Assembly (NCBI GenBank): GCA_020809705.1
Contig: CP085832.1
Span: forward strand, 2,480,001-2,544,000
Source of the DNA: Calonectria ilicicola
Taxonomy: Eukaryota; Ascomycota; Sordariomycetes; Hypocreales; Nectriaceae
Length of the DNA: 64,000 nt
Reading direction: 5' to 3'
Part shown: positions 46,829-58,910 of the stretch, in pieces
How the letters are laid out: each line of letters opens with the position of its first letter
How positions within the stretch are numbered: position 1 is the first letter of the stretch
Made by a program: the position numbers and the translations under genes
The notes under the pieces: generated by a model
What the model was told of the DNA's origin: nothing
Databases searched by the model: none
What the model saw: only the letters and a program-made list of their open reading frames with translations

Positions 46829-47036
46829 CATGCCAAGTCACTATACAATACACCCCTTGAAAGATTGTGCCCCTGTGACTTCCTCACCTTAAAACTCAAC
46901 CGCCTAAAGATATCAGTTTGGTAAGCTTTATATAAGAATTACTTATTTACTTGATTTATATGTATAATAATTATTTATTTATAATTTGGCTGAAAGACGG
47001 CGGGAAAAGGTAGGCAGGGTACAAACTTCAGGGATT
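46829..47036 (-). repeat. Dispersed repeat copy B
   Basis: Inverted copy of the repeat at 5473-5690, with the same order of landmarks (ATTGTATA, GTCACAGGG, GGCGGTT, AT-only core, CAGCCAAATTATAAATAAAT). It abuts the TA-flanked MITE that starts at 47040, so the MITE may have inserted at or near its edge. Confidence 0.55.
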
Positions 47037-47039
47037 GTA

Positions 47040-47274
47040 CAGGCCGCAAGCATTACAAATGTTAAATCGTTACCTAGCGTGGGCAGACAAGTGATTGGAT
47101 TGGCGAGGGGCGGTTTGGTCTGTCTGCACCTTCATTCGCCACGCGATAAAAAGCAATAACTGACAGCTGTACCTGTACCCTATTCTGTATGAGTCATAGG
47201 TAACAACCAAAGTATCTGTACTTGCCACTTTCTGCAGTACTTGGGGATTTAACATTTGTAATGCTTGTGGCCTG
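47040..47274. mobile_element. MITE with TA target duplication, 235 bp
   Basis: The ends are inverted repeats of 29 bp that match at 28 positions and begin CAGGCC (G or A at position 7). Each end is flanked by the dinucleotide TA (47038-47039 and 47275-47276). Inverted ends starting CAG and TA flanks are the pattern of Tc1/mariner-pogo elements, so this is probably a non-autonomous member mobilised by a transposase elsewhere. The interior has no coding capacity. The near-identity of the ends suggests a recent insertion that has largely escaped RIP. Confidence 0.8.
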
Positions 47275-47277
47275 TAC

Positions 47278-48322
47278 TGTATGTTTTTACCAATGATGGT
47301 TGGTCAGCTTGCCACAAGGAGATGACGTGGCGACGGGGAGACTCTCGGGTGCATCCGTGCGGGTTCCAGTTGAGATCAGGAGGCTCTATTGCCACCTCGT
47401 CTGAAAAGTTCTTTCAAGGGTTCACTTTCGTGGTGTAGATGCTCAATTCACCGAGGTCCGCATTTGGCGCACTCAGCTTAGCTGGAGAGATCGGGTTTCG
47501 CATCTCGGGTGATTCCGGCAGTCGGAAAAGCGAGACCTGCAGAAAGTACATCGGTAGATGCCATAACGGCAGTTGAATGCATGTTTACGATGGTGTTTCA
47601 TTGTGAAGTTGTCTATGAGGTCGTCATTAGGATAGGCCCTTTCATGGTGGGTTTTTCTCTGTGCTTTAGTCGGTCTTCCAAGGCCCTCCATATCATTTAA
47701 ACATCGTTTCAATATGTTCCATTGTGTATGCATCCCTCTTATAAGACCTATAGAGCACCATTCATGTACAAGTATGCCAAGTTATTGCTCAGCAGGGGTT
47801 CAAGTCCGGCATATCAAGGCCCCATGTTCAAATACGAGAAGACACTGTCCCTTATCAGACCCCATCATAGATATCAAATGTCATTGGCTACATCCTTTCG
47901 TAGGAAATTCCCAGATTAAGACAGAGCCAGCTTTTTAGGTTTAAAAGAAAAGGCAAGGACAGTATAATGAGGAGAAGACATGATCATATCCCCCATTCTT
48001 AAGACTATGAAGTTTCCGTACAAAGATAACCAAAACATCTTTATAGTCTCATATTTTTGAATTGAATAGATTGGTTCCAGTTCTGAATGCTTTCCAAACA
48101 GCCTTGACAACAAGAATGCCAATGTATAAGCGTCAAGGTCTACAGCATATGGTTCTCGCCAATTGGCTATTTCAGAAATGCTCCAATGATCTATTCTATT
48201 AAATATAATCATATGTATCGTTCTTTCCTATCTCATATATCGTTCATATTCGGCTCTATGTCTATCTTTGCATAGCTCCAATTGGATCAGTTATAAAATG
48301 ACAGGTGTAAAACAGTTCCTTC
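47278..48322. other. Intergenic stretch downstream of the amidohydrolase
   Basis: No confident gene. A minus-strand frame at 47733-47473 ends in a cysteine/histidine-rich stretch (CTFCRSRFSDCRNHPRC) that could be a remnant of a C2H2-like finger, but spacing is not canonical and no neighbouring exon was found. Confidence 0.4.
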
Positions 48323-50331
48323 TTAGTGCTTATGTACACATTCTCCTCGCTTCCTCAGCTTGCTAGCATCATCCCTTTCTTCCTGGGAGAGATACTTGGC
48401 GCCAAATCCACCAATGGTGCGGCGAGAAAGTGTCGAGCTGGCGGTGTCATTGTTGGGGAATTTGGGGGTTACTCCAAAATCGTGACCATCGGCAACATAA
48501 AGCACTTCGCCACCCACCATTGTAAGCAGTACCTTCTGGCGACCAAGTTCCTCATCTGGAACCTTGAAGAAATTGTTCTCTAGAATAATCACATCCGCGA
48601 GCTTTCCCGTCTCAAGCGAGCCGATTTGCTTGTCAGCACGCAAAAACCGAGCACCATTAATCGTAATTGAGTGAAGGGCCGATTTTCGAGAGATACCACT
48701 TCCCGGGAACACGCCGTCATAAGGCGCTCCCTGGGATGCTGGGGAGTTGGGGTTTTCCGGGTCTCCAGAACGTGTGACGGCAACTTTCAGCGCGAGAAAC
48801 TCATCAAGGGGGTCAATCTGCATCCGTTAGCTTCGCTTAGATGTAAGATTAAAGATGGCATGGAACATACGGGCCAATCACTTCCGTACACTAGAGGACG
48901 ACCGGCTGCTTCAAACTTGGCCCAAGCCTGCAGGTTCTTGATGCGATAATCGGCAATCGACTTGAACGTGTTGGGAATGTAAAAGGAGCTAAGCTGCGCC
49001 CATTGGTAGCTCACGATTGGGTCCACGCCAAGCTTGGCGAAACGAGGCCAATCCTTTTCGTGCGAAAGCTCATCGTGAGCTAGTCCAAGCCTAAAGTCTC
49101 GCTTCGGGTATTTTTTACGGAATGACTCGGCCGCATTAAGTGCAATACGAACCGCTAGGTCGCCATCAGTATGAAACTGGGCATCAAGGCCACTCAGAAA
49201 TACCAGCTCGAGAGTCTTGGCAAGGATTTCAGCGCTCCAGTAGGGGTCATTAAGGGTGCTATTGTCAGGGGCCCAGGTGTCGTTGGAACCGTTCACGGGC
49301 ATCCAGTAGGGTTCAATGAGAGCGGCGGTGTTGGCTGGATAGGTGATGACACCATCAATAAAAGCCTTGATGGCCTGCCATTTGAGAGTGGGCTTGGGGC
49401 TAATGGCAGATTTGTCATGGAAGGCAGACACAGTGTCAACAACCTTCTTGACTACAGACGACACATTTTGTAGACTCGGAGCATCAATGCGATAGTCGAA
49501 ATAGGCGCGTGAGCTAAGGCCGCCTTCTTCCTTGATGGCACTGAATACAGTGTGGTGCTCTTCGCTAGCGGCAGCTTCTTGGAACGTCGTGATTCCAGCC
49601 TCTCGCAATAATTTAAGGGCAGCGCGCCCGGCCTGTTTGTTCTCTTCCTCGGATGGCGATGGGGGGCCGGAAAGCAGCTCGCGCGCATCGTCCTGGAGTA
49701 CACCAGAAGGTTCCTGGCTACCAGATAGGCGTTCAATCTTGCCGCCAGCAGGATCCTTTGTATCAGCGGTGATGTCGGACAGCTCTAGGGCACGCGAGTT
49801 GGCGAGGACAGTGTGATAGTCGCTTGAGCGGATAATGACCGGGCGCTTGGTGTTGAGTTTATGCAGATCCTTCTTACCCACAGATCCGCTCTTGTCAACC
49901 AGGCTGGGATAGTCCATGTTGACAACCTCGACCCAATCATCGTCCGTCTTCCCGGTTTCGCCATCAATGCAACCCTGAATATGCTCGATGATCTTGTCAA
50001 GCGGCAGCGCTTGGTAGCTGAGGTCGCATTTCAGCAAGAAGAGACCTCCAGAGAGCACGTGCATGTGTGAATCGACCAGTCCAGGCATAGCCATGCGACC
50101 TTGGAGGTTAATCACTTTGGTCTTCTTCCCAATATATTCCTTGATACTTTTCTGGGATCCCACGTAAGTAATTTTACCTCCCTTGATGGCCATTGCTGCC
50201 ACCGCCCCATCCGAAGGGCCCATGGTGTAAATGCTTCCATTTTGGAACACAACGTCCGCCTCTGCAGACTTGGCGGCGCCCGCAACAGCCGCCAAAGCGC
50301 TGATGCAGAGAGTAAAGAGGTGACGCGCCAT
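48323..50331 (-). CDS. Secreted YtcJ-type amidohydrolase
   Basis: Two exons (50331-48871 and 48817-48323) join in phase 0 across a 53-nt intron (GTATGT donor) to 651 residues. The ATG at 50331 opens a clear signal peptide (MARHLFTLCISALAAVAGAA), so the enzyme is likely secreted or vacuolar. The body is the amidohydrolase_3 / YtcJ family: an early beta-sandwich strand (ADVVFQNGSIYTM), the metal-binding MPGLVDSHMH with H89 and H91, LKWQAIKAFIDGVI with the candidate bridging Lys, AQFHTDGDLAVRIALNA, GLAHDELSH, VYGSDWP with the catalytic Asp, and IGSLETGKLADVIIL at the end. Relatives hydrolyse amides and cyclic amides; the substrate is not known. It is divergent from the second rhodopsin-like gene. 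Confidence 0.93.
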
Positions 50332-51396
50332 GGTCAAGATAGTCCCGATGGAAAGATGTCAGGGAAGCAAGAAGACATCCATTGCATCCGTGATGCCGGC
50401 ATCGCCAAGTATAAATATCGCCTTGAACTGGGTCCCTGCCCCATCAAACCACCCAACGTGGACCCCGTTTCTGGGGATCGTGCAGGAAACAGAACAAGCT
50501 TGAATTATCCGATGCCCGTCTTGGCAAGTTGACGATGAAGAATTGGAGAAGGGCGCCTCCAACGCCTAAATTGGCACTAGTGCGCGGCTGCGGCTTCTTG
50601 TTGCGTACTCGCTTAACGGCCCGCGCAGAGACTTGCGCGGGGAAAATGTCCTTAATTCAGGTGCCAAGACGCAAGCGCAAATGCACGTATCCCTGGGAAC
50701 ATCGTGTTCCTCTCGGTAGTGCGGCTTCTGGTTCGATTTGACCCAGCTTCCATCTCTGGTTAGAGCCTCAATTAGTTTATCAAGCCCCATTTGAGCCCCA
50801 CGGGAGATAATCCAGGGAGGCCAAGGACATGAGGTCGTCCGAGTCAAGATGGTTGTCGAACTTTCCGCAATCTCGGAATGAGCCGATTCCAGTGTTGGTG
50901 GCGTGCAGCTGAGTGTTGGACCGACTGTGATAACCACGCAGCCCACCGTCATTCTAACGCACTCGCCTGATTCCCCTGCATAAAAGAATGCATTTCCTAT
51001 ACCATCATTGGCCGAAGCCTTGTGTGGCTTTCCGGGGAGGCAACCGAGCCCTTAGCATCGGGGTCCGAAATTCCCGCCCTCATGGCGCCAGCCTTCATAT
51101 CGTTAGAGATTCGTCAAGAGAAGCCCAGATTAACCTTACAGCCGTTTTCTCATTGGCAGTTGAACTCTGTAGCTTTCTAAACCATACGCGTGGCGCCCAT
51201 CCCTCGCCACGGTTTATCGGCCATTGCGTAACCGAGCTCAACAGTCTTGTTTCTTAATGATCTGCCATCCAGAAATCGAACAAGATGAACATGATTCCCT
51301 GTCCGGGTTCGAAACTCTTCTTTTGCATAGAAACTACATTCCTGAGGTAGGGAATGGGCTTCTTGTGCACCCTTGTCCCCCAGCCGCCAAGTCGCC
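50332..51396. promoter_or_regulatory. Divergent upstream region, amidohydrolase and rhodopsin-like gene
   Basis: About 1.1 kb between two head-to-head genes. No coding frame can be supported. A TATA-like TATAAATAT is present near 50410, about 80 bp upstream of the amidohydrolase start on the minus strand. Confidence 0.4.
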
Positions 51397-52899
51397 ATGG
51401 CTCGGGCGCCATCAGGAGCGGTCGTCCTGGTAAGTGCTTCTTCACCCAGTCAATCCAACACTTGTTGGTGGAGCGAGAGATCAGGATCATGCAGTAGCAC
51501 TGACCAGTCTTAAAAATATTCCCAGGCCACCGAATACACGCTCATTACAATTGCGGCCATCGTCATCGCAGCGCGCATCTACCTTCGAGTCAAGATCCAG
51601 AGACGGAAACTCATATCTAGCGATTCACTCATGATAGCAGCCTGGTGTTCAGCCGTGACATCAGCATCGTTCGACATTGTATTTAGTAGAAATGGAGTAT
51701 TGGAGCCTCAACTCAATTACACTCTCGCAAACTTCGATGGCGATCCGAAAACGCTAGAATATATCTTAAAGGTGGGTAATTCCATACGATTCTCGGCAAA
51801 TCAATCCAACAATACGCAATTCCTCTGTCAGTTATAAAGCTGACCCTGTTTCAATGCTCCTAGGTCATGTGGGGGAGCGTCATCCCCTTTTTCACAACGT
51901 TCTATCTCTGCAAAGCCTCTCTTCTATCCGTCTATCTCCAACTCTTCCCACCGTCCATGAGAAAGAGAAGGATATTGCTTTGGGTAGCTGTGGCATACTG
52001 TGTAATGGCATACATCGTATCCATACTATTGCAGCTATTTCTTTGCTTTCCAATCGACAGAAATTGGTAAGCAGAAGAGTTCATTCTCTTCCAACCCAGA
52101 ACAAAGTCGGCTAACAAAGTCATCAGGTCTATTAGTCAACCAGAGAAATTATGTGGTGAGAATGTAGTAGCTACGATATTTCAGGTTGCTTGGTCATTAC
52201 ATTTCTTCGGCAGTCTAATCCGTAAGTGTTGCATTCCGTGGTGTTTAGAATGGTTCCAGGGGGTTCATACCTCCATCAACTAAACACTCCTACTATTAAG
52301 CGATAAATCACTGACACATGTCCTTTCCAGTCTTCGCACTGCCTTTCCTTATTCTATATAATTTAAACATGCGACTGAGGACAAAAATAGGCGTGTATTG
52401 CGTCTTCCTCCTCGGCTTAATCGATATTGCCTTCTCTTTAACCAGATTTTTAACAATTCAATTAACAAAAGAGGGCGACTTTCGTTCCATCACAACTATA
52501 GGTAAATTTCGCCCAGCATATACCCCCCCTTCAGAATTTTATTTGCTAATGGGGTTGAATGCAGAGTTATGGAGCGCATTAGATGCTTACATTGGACTCA
52601 TAATTGCTTGTCTACCCTCGCTGCGACCATACCTTCGTCGCAATCTTAAATCATCTTCCCAATATAATTACAATGAATCAGGTCGCCAGGGCAAATCGGC
52701 CCCCTCTCGCAGGGCGGTTCAAAGTGGTTTTGAGGAAATTGACGAATCATATTCCATTGGTGCTGAGGATGAGATTCACATGCCAAGAGTCGGGCGTGCT
52801 CCCGAGTCACCCGAATTTGGACCGGATGATGACAGGAAGAGCAATAGAAGCGACATTGAGCTTGTTCATATTAGTATCCCGAAACCTGGGAAGCAATAG
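51397..52899 (+). CDS. Fungal rhodopsin-like (SAT4-type) membrane protein
   Basis: Six exons (51397-51429, 51526-51771, 51864-52066, 52127-52221, 52331-52501, 52565-52899) join in frame to 360 residues. The last intron (63 nt) is a multiple of three and has no stop, so retention would add 21 residues; splicing gives the family-like IELWSALDAYIGLIIACLPSLRPYL. Seven hydrophobic helices are followed by a hydrophilic C-tail of about 100 residues rich in Ser, Asp, Glu and Arg that could be a cytosolic signalling tail. Sequence and exon phases run parallel to the 329-aa member at 7668-8872 (for example RNW then a phase-2 intron, then ALPFLILYNL against FMLPFGMLRRL). The two belong to one family but are too divergent to be a recent duplication. 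The function is unknown; a receptor-like role is often suggested for such proteins. Confidence 0.87.
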
Positions 52900-55800
52900 A
52901 TACGTGTTTCCACGTTAGTAAAAACGATGTGGAAAATAATACACTACCTGGGCCCATGTATGCCCAGTACATCATATAAAACAATATGTGCTTTGACATG
53001 ACTTTTGCGACAAGCCCAAGTTCGTTCATTAGCTTCCAAGTTCCTCTCCTTTTTAGGTAAAGGTGTAGCCCAATCTCCAGCATTTTTTAATTTTATTCAT
53101 GAACCAAATATTGCCGACTATTCATTCGTTTACCCCTGCTTAGTTCTTATCTTGGCCTCACCCACCTTTCATTCGGAAAAGTAAACAACTATGATGAAAC
53201 ATGCACCAAATTCGGATAATAGAAATCCCAAAGCGCACCAGAGACATATAAAACCCGATGGTTCATTGTACTCTATGTGCATTCGTTGCCCCTCAAAAAC
53301 AGCGAATTCAATACAGATAGAACAAGGATGCCGATAAGCACAGTCTTCCAAAAAGACAGAATAAAAAACAAGCTACCTATTTAAACCCATATATAACAAT
53401 TCACTAATTGATGATATCCTATTGTTTCCTTTCTTCTTGCCATCGTTACCTTCAATTCATACGTTTTCCGCGGGTTTACTCCATTGCTGGTGAATACTGC
53501 TCCGCGCGCAACAGGGAACAAACGGTCATCATGTGAGGATTTTTTCTTAATAATATTCATCTATTTAAGACAGAAAGCTTATCAGGTATTACGGACATAA
53601 GCTTATGAGGAGTAGGAGAGCTGAGTCACAACGACCAAAAACCATGCTACTCCTCCCCAATGATAAGGAAGTTAGCACTGACCAGTCAGCCCACTACTAC
53701 CTCGCAATAAATTTAACATTTCTACTATAGCCTATTAGTGCTAGATCAGTGGCAGTGACTGAATCAGGGTGCTACAGAGGATACGGCTTGGAGTTTATTA
53801 ATCCAGTGTAGGGTAGGCGGAAGCTCCCAACCAAGCACTTCTGTTTTTTGTTCGGAGGACTATGAGCAAGATGTATAGAGAATTATGTACACATGTGTCC
53901 TCTGACTGTAAAAGTGCGCGTGTATTACTGAGATAAGTACAGGGTGTGGGTGTCATTTGTTCTAGCGCTGATGCAAGTCATGATCTGTCATTACCTGTCA
54001 AGTGGAGTGCATTTCTATATGGCTGGCCACCAATAAGAAGGCATTGTTTATCATGAAACGTTCGGTGACATGTTTTAATATGACATCGGCATGGCTTAGA
54101 AATCAGTGCTATTAAAGCCGTAACGACAAGGATGGAAACCATGATAGAAACGCGGATTCATGCCTTGAGCTGAACCCGATGGCATCTCACGTATCTGTTT
54201 CACACCAAATATGGCCCCGCAGACTGAAAACAAATAAACCCTGCTACGTGTCTTTTTGGGGAGGGCTTCTTTTGTTTTAATTTTTAATTTTCGTCTTGGT
54301 ATGTGATTACTTTCATACTAAGAAGGGGTTGGGCGTGGCTTAACTAACGAGTTAGGGCAAAAGCTGCTAGATTGACTTTTTCCTTATTTTTAATTTCTAC
54401 AAAGGGTCTACGTATTATGATTTTTTACCAGGTTATTGGCATGGTCAAAAATCCGACCTCATTGAGAAATCCGAGGGTGCGGAAGTAACCGGAGATGTTC
54501 AGGGACTTGGACCTGCTGGGACAAATGTTTTTCCCCCTTCTCGTCCTGGACCTCAATATTATTATTATTATAAGTGACATCCAGGTCTACTGCAGAGGCT
54601 ATGTGATTACGGGAGGGAGAGCAGGGGCGATACATAAAGAACACTTGATGTTGTGTCCATCTGTAAAGCGATTCTTGGCAGGCTAAGCCGTTTTGGGTGT
54701 GTGAAGAAAGATGACAGGGTCAGGATGGACATTTCCGGATAAAAAAAGCAGCTCTGTGTTGTTCAATATACGATGAGGGAGGAGGCTTGAGGAAATTGTG
54801 TCCTTTACTTATTATACATAGACGTGAGATGGTGTAGCACAAAGCCGCTGTGCTTCATGGTGGTCAGACGGTCGGGAATTTTCGTTTGCCGTTTTTGGGG
54901 CCAGGAAGGCTGTCCCCCCAAAATCTGACATGCATGGCGAATTCTTGGCGTGGGCTGTCAAGAACATGCGCTGGCCAATGCCAGGGTGGGACGGCAGCCT
55001 CGTTGATACTCGGCATTCTCTTGTCTCCTTCTGTCCTGAAGCCTCTCCCCGTTTCAGAACAGAACACGTACGAGGATGCGATCGGCAGACTTGGCTTTAG
55101 TGGGGGGATCGGGGTCGAGACGGATACAACGGGGGTTGCAGCGGTGGAATTTTGGGTACAAAGTAAGCATGCTGGGTTTAAGATGCTGAGTGCTATTTGC
55201 GGTTGGTTGGCTGTTCTGGTTGAAGTCAGGGGAGGGGAGGTTGTGGGGGGGAGGAGTCTAAGCTGTCTCCGTTTCAGAAGCAACAGAAAGGTATTCACTG
55301 CCGGGCGAGGGCTGAGAGCTCATCTCCAACCTCGCATGTTGTGGCGCAACGCGCATGTTGGTGACGGGAGGTTGATTTGCCGACTCGGATCCGACGGCCC
55401 TCTTAGTCGAGGCATCGTGATAAGGTGCAGAGGCGGAGCTCGTTCTGGGCCAATCCACAGCAAGCTAGGACTGAGACGGGCCGGGGCGGGGGACCCGATG
55501 GTCACTCAGTCTGGTGCGCGCCATGACGTCGCGGGCTAGATGGCAGCCAGCCCGGCACGACATATCCGTTGCGTTGCCGCAGAGAGGCGCGAGGGAGGCT
55601 CACAGGGGAGAGTTTTGCTGGTGATACGCGGGAAAGGGGCATGGGAGCACGGCAGAACGGCCCACAGGCTTTTATTCTAAAGCCACTAGGCGCCTGAGTT
55701 GAGGCGACGAGGCGGTAACACAGCAAAACGGCTGACACCGAGGACGAGGCAAGGCGGAGGCGAGGTGAGGCGAGGGAGGTTGTTGACTACCGGCAGTCAG

Positions 55801-57319
55801 TGTGGATATTGTCCGGTTGTGTGTGTTTTCGGATCCATAGCAATTTTTTTTTTCTTACTCTTCGCTTGCCGCGTGCGACTGGGGTTTTGACTTTTGGATG
55901 ACGACGGAAAAACGACTGGGAAATTCATCTCCAAGGTTCATGGGTCCGATCAAGTAAAAGCCGTCGTGTGCGTAATGTCCAGTTCTGGAATAAGATGAAA
56001 CCCTGCGAGCTTGAGCCATGGCGACTCCACACCGACGTGCCCTATGGCGCTTGGCAAGTGTGGGCCTGGCTAGTGCTAGATGAAGAGGACGGGTGCTGGA
56101 AGTTTTGATCAATGGCGAGGAGCAAGCGAGCAACTATGTATGTATCGAGCCGCAATCAACAAAGGGCCCATCTGTGATGTGATGCATACCCGCGGGTTTG
56201 CATCCGCTAGGTTTGTCGTTCGTGACGGGATTGCGACGTTGTCGTTTTCTTACCGCTGCTTGTCACGCGGCTTGCCCGTCATTGTGTTTGGTGATGCTCC
56301 ACTGGTGACGACGCCCGGGCGTTTGCGTGCCCAGTGGGAAAAAAAGGTCAATTGCAGCAACACGGACGGGAACGAGGAAAGTACACATAACACATGGAGA
56401 AAAAAAAAGGGCCATTAATTAAGCAAGGACTGGGATGAGTCTGTCTGCCCGCGTATCAGCACGGCTGCGCGATGCCAAGAATGAACCCGAGTTCCATTTT
56501 TGCCTCGCAATGGTGACAGTCGCGTGCTCGCCTGCTCCGTCGGTAGGTGGGATCCCCATAAGCCGACGAGGATTCAAAGCATGGGGCTGTGGGAGGGTTG
56601 CGCGTACAAAGCACGGAAGCGCCATTCGCATGCGGGCCGCACGTACTCTGGACGCACTCTAGACAGGGGCCCGGCGACGACACGGCGAGTCAAACGTCAA
56701 CGATGGGTCCCAACAGTCTATCGAGCCTTGGCTTCACACCACGGCCACTTGCGTAGGCGCAGGAGGCTGCTCCCCTTCCGCGTATCCCATCCTCCCCAGT
56801 CGAGTTCCTATTTCCGCCTGGATCTGCCCTGTATCCGCCATGGGCCTGTTCCAACTCATCTCTGGCCTGCGTCTGAGTTACGCGTACCTTTATGTGTTAC
56901 ATCCACATCCTCCCCGGCCCTCTCTCTTCTCCTCTGCTCTATTCCTAGCCTGGCAACCGCTTAGTTGATTTATTTGCCCTCGTCCCTCCTTCTTCCCTCT
57001 TTCACGCCCCTCCCCCATCGTCACCACCTCAGCTTGCATATTCGCGAAATCCTACGGTGCCACCAACAAACACCTGACTGGGCTCTAATCTAAACCAGCT
57101 CTCGAACCTGCCCCCTTTTATTCTTCTCTTTTCTTTCTTTCCGGCTTCTTAATAACGACCGCATCCTCCAGTTGTGTGCCGAATTGCCCATTCTCACTAG
57201 CTTGCATCAGATGTTTGTGTTATAGAGCTAAAGGCACCTTACCCTAATCCGTCATCACCAACCCTCCCTACCCTTCGTCAGCGCTTGTCTCCCCCCCCCC
57301 CCCCAAAACTCTTTTCGCC
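52900..57319. other. Long intergenic stretch
   Basis: No gene can be supported across 4.4 kb. Minus frames at 53083-52871 and 53351-53169 have membrane-like stretches (LCALGFLLSEFGACFIIVVYF type) but no valid junction joins them. The GC-rich part 54850-55540 has overlapping frames on both strands (up to 229 codons) of non-protein-like composition. The part 56880-57319 is pyrimidine-rich and is probably the long leader and promoter of the SGNH-like gene; it ends in a run of about 13 C just before its ATG. Confidence 0.45.
57291..57304. repeat. Poly(C) run in the leader of the SGNH-like gene
   Basis: An uninterrupted run of about 13-14 C ends 15 bases before the ATG at 57320. If transcribed it would lie in the 5' leader; it is also a place where sequencing errors in length are likely. 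Confidence 0.7.
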
Positions 57320-58910
57320 ATGATCACTTCAACTTTAGACCACCATCTGCCTGGGAGCAGCGAAGGAAATTCGATAAAAAGCATGCTTCTCTTTTGTTCT
57401 TCACGCGCCTGGCGAGGAGGCATCCGGGTGCTTCTCCAGCTCAGCGCCGCTCTGCTTACCGTCATCCTTATCTTTGGCCTATTGCCCAGTCGCCTTGGCG
57501 GTGGTGACGGCTACAAGGATGTTCTGACATGGTCTTTTGAAGAACAACATCAAAACACCCTAAGAATGGTTGTCTTCGGTTCTCCCGATATTACCAACAG
57601 TGTTGTCGACCCTACTGGTGAACGCCTAACATGGACCGAGGAGCTTTGCAAGCAGGTAAGAATCACCAAAAACGTTCCCCTTAGAACCCTGTCTCACCCC
57701 TCCCTTCTAGCTGAACTGCTCATCGCATGTCTCCATGGTTCCCTCGGGCCGTGGCTTGGCCTCCAACAGCATCTACGCCAAGGAGTTGAGCGAGCTGCGT
57801 GCCATCACCGCAAAGACCAACATCACAGAGAAGCCAGCAGACGACTACGACTTCATCAACGAACAGTATCCGGTCCCCAACGACACGCTTGACCTGGCTG
57901 CCCAGATCGAAAAGTTCCTCAGCATGCCACCTCCCGAGGAGGTGCCTCGCGAGACGCTCTGGGTCTTTTCCTTCGGTACTTGGGAAATCTGGAACCTGGC
58001 TGCCTTACCTCTGAGCATAGCTGAGGAGGTCATTGACTCGACTGTCAACCACATCTTTGAGCAGATTGAGGGCTTGTACAAGCAGTCACTTGTGCCCAAG
58101 TCGATTGCATTTTCCGACTTTTGGTCCAACGCCACCAACTCCCAGGTTCTCGAGTTGACTAACCCCGATACCGTTCAGGACGTCGACAAGCGAAAGCTCG
58201 AGAGCTTCCGAATCGTCTTCCCTAAGATCTTTGATATGACTCTTACCCCTGGCTGGCGCGCTCGACCTAAGCCCACCTTCCCCAACACCGTGACTGAGCA
58301 CACCCGAAACGTCATGTGGTTGACGGCGTACTGGAACAAAGCGATCTACTACGGCCTGCACGACTTCAAGGAAAAGGGCGCCAAGAAGCCCGAGGGCTAC
58401 GAGAGCGCTGACGAGGTCGAGACCTCTAGCCTAGCAAGGAGGGACAATGGATTCCAGCAAAAGACTTCCTCAGTGTTTGACTACCTGCCTGCTTCCCTGC
58501 GACCCAAGGCCTTTAACGAAACCAAATCCGAGGATAAGCGCGTGATTTACGCCCCTTACCCAAACCGCAACGGCGTCCAGCTCGACACCGCCCAGGTCAT
58601 CCTCGACGTAATGACGGAAGAGAGCATGCACGTCTCCCAGGTGCAAGATTCCGAGGGCAAAGGAACGCTGACCGAAACCGATTCGAAGCGATTCTTGAAT
58701 GTTTGGTCGCCCTGCGTCAGCACCAGAACGGAGGACTTGACCGTCGACATGACCGAGGTCGAGGTGGAGTGCTCGATTCCCCAAGACCACCTATTCCACG
58801 ACGCCTTCACCATCAGCAACCGGGCCGTCATCCAGCTTGGTGGACCAATGTTGGACAAGGTGCTCGACAAGCTGTTTATTCGACAGCCCAGGACCAGCTG
58901 GTTCTACTAA
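57320..58910 (+). CDS. SGNH-hydrolase-like membrane-anchored protein
   Basis: Two exons (57320-57655 and 57711-58910) join in phase 0 across a 55-nt intron to 511 residues. A single N-terminal hydrophobic helix (about residues 36-58, VLLQLSAALLTVILIFGLLP) after a basic stretch makes it a type II membrane protein with its body in the secretory lumen. The body follows the order of an SGNH/GDSL fold: TLRMVVFGSPDI where block I (FGDS) should be, TLWVFSFGTWEIWNL where block III (GTND) should be, and DHLFHDAFTISNRAV where the DxxHPT block should be. In all three the usual catalytic residues are replaced. Homologues are widespread, unnamed fungal proteins. I infer an SGNH-like fold whose activity is doubtful; the fold itself is a by-eye assignment. 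Confidence 0.85.

Noticed and set aside
47795..47830. GGTTCAAGTCC resembling a tRNA T loop
   Set aside because: The five-base T stem fails after two pairs and no acceptor stem can be formed.
52871..53351. Two minus-strand membrane-like frames as one gene
   Set aside because: A stop follows the first frame before any usable donor and no acceptor joins them in phase.
54850..55539. 229-codon plus-strand frame
   Set aside because: Gly/Arg-rich, no domain, overlapped by similar minus-strand frames; most likely a GC-driven chance frame.
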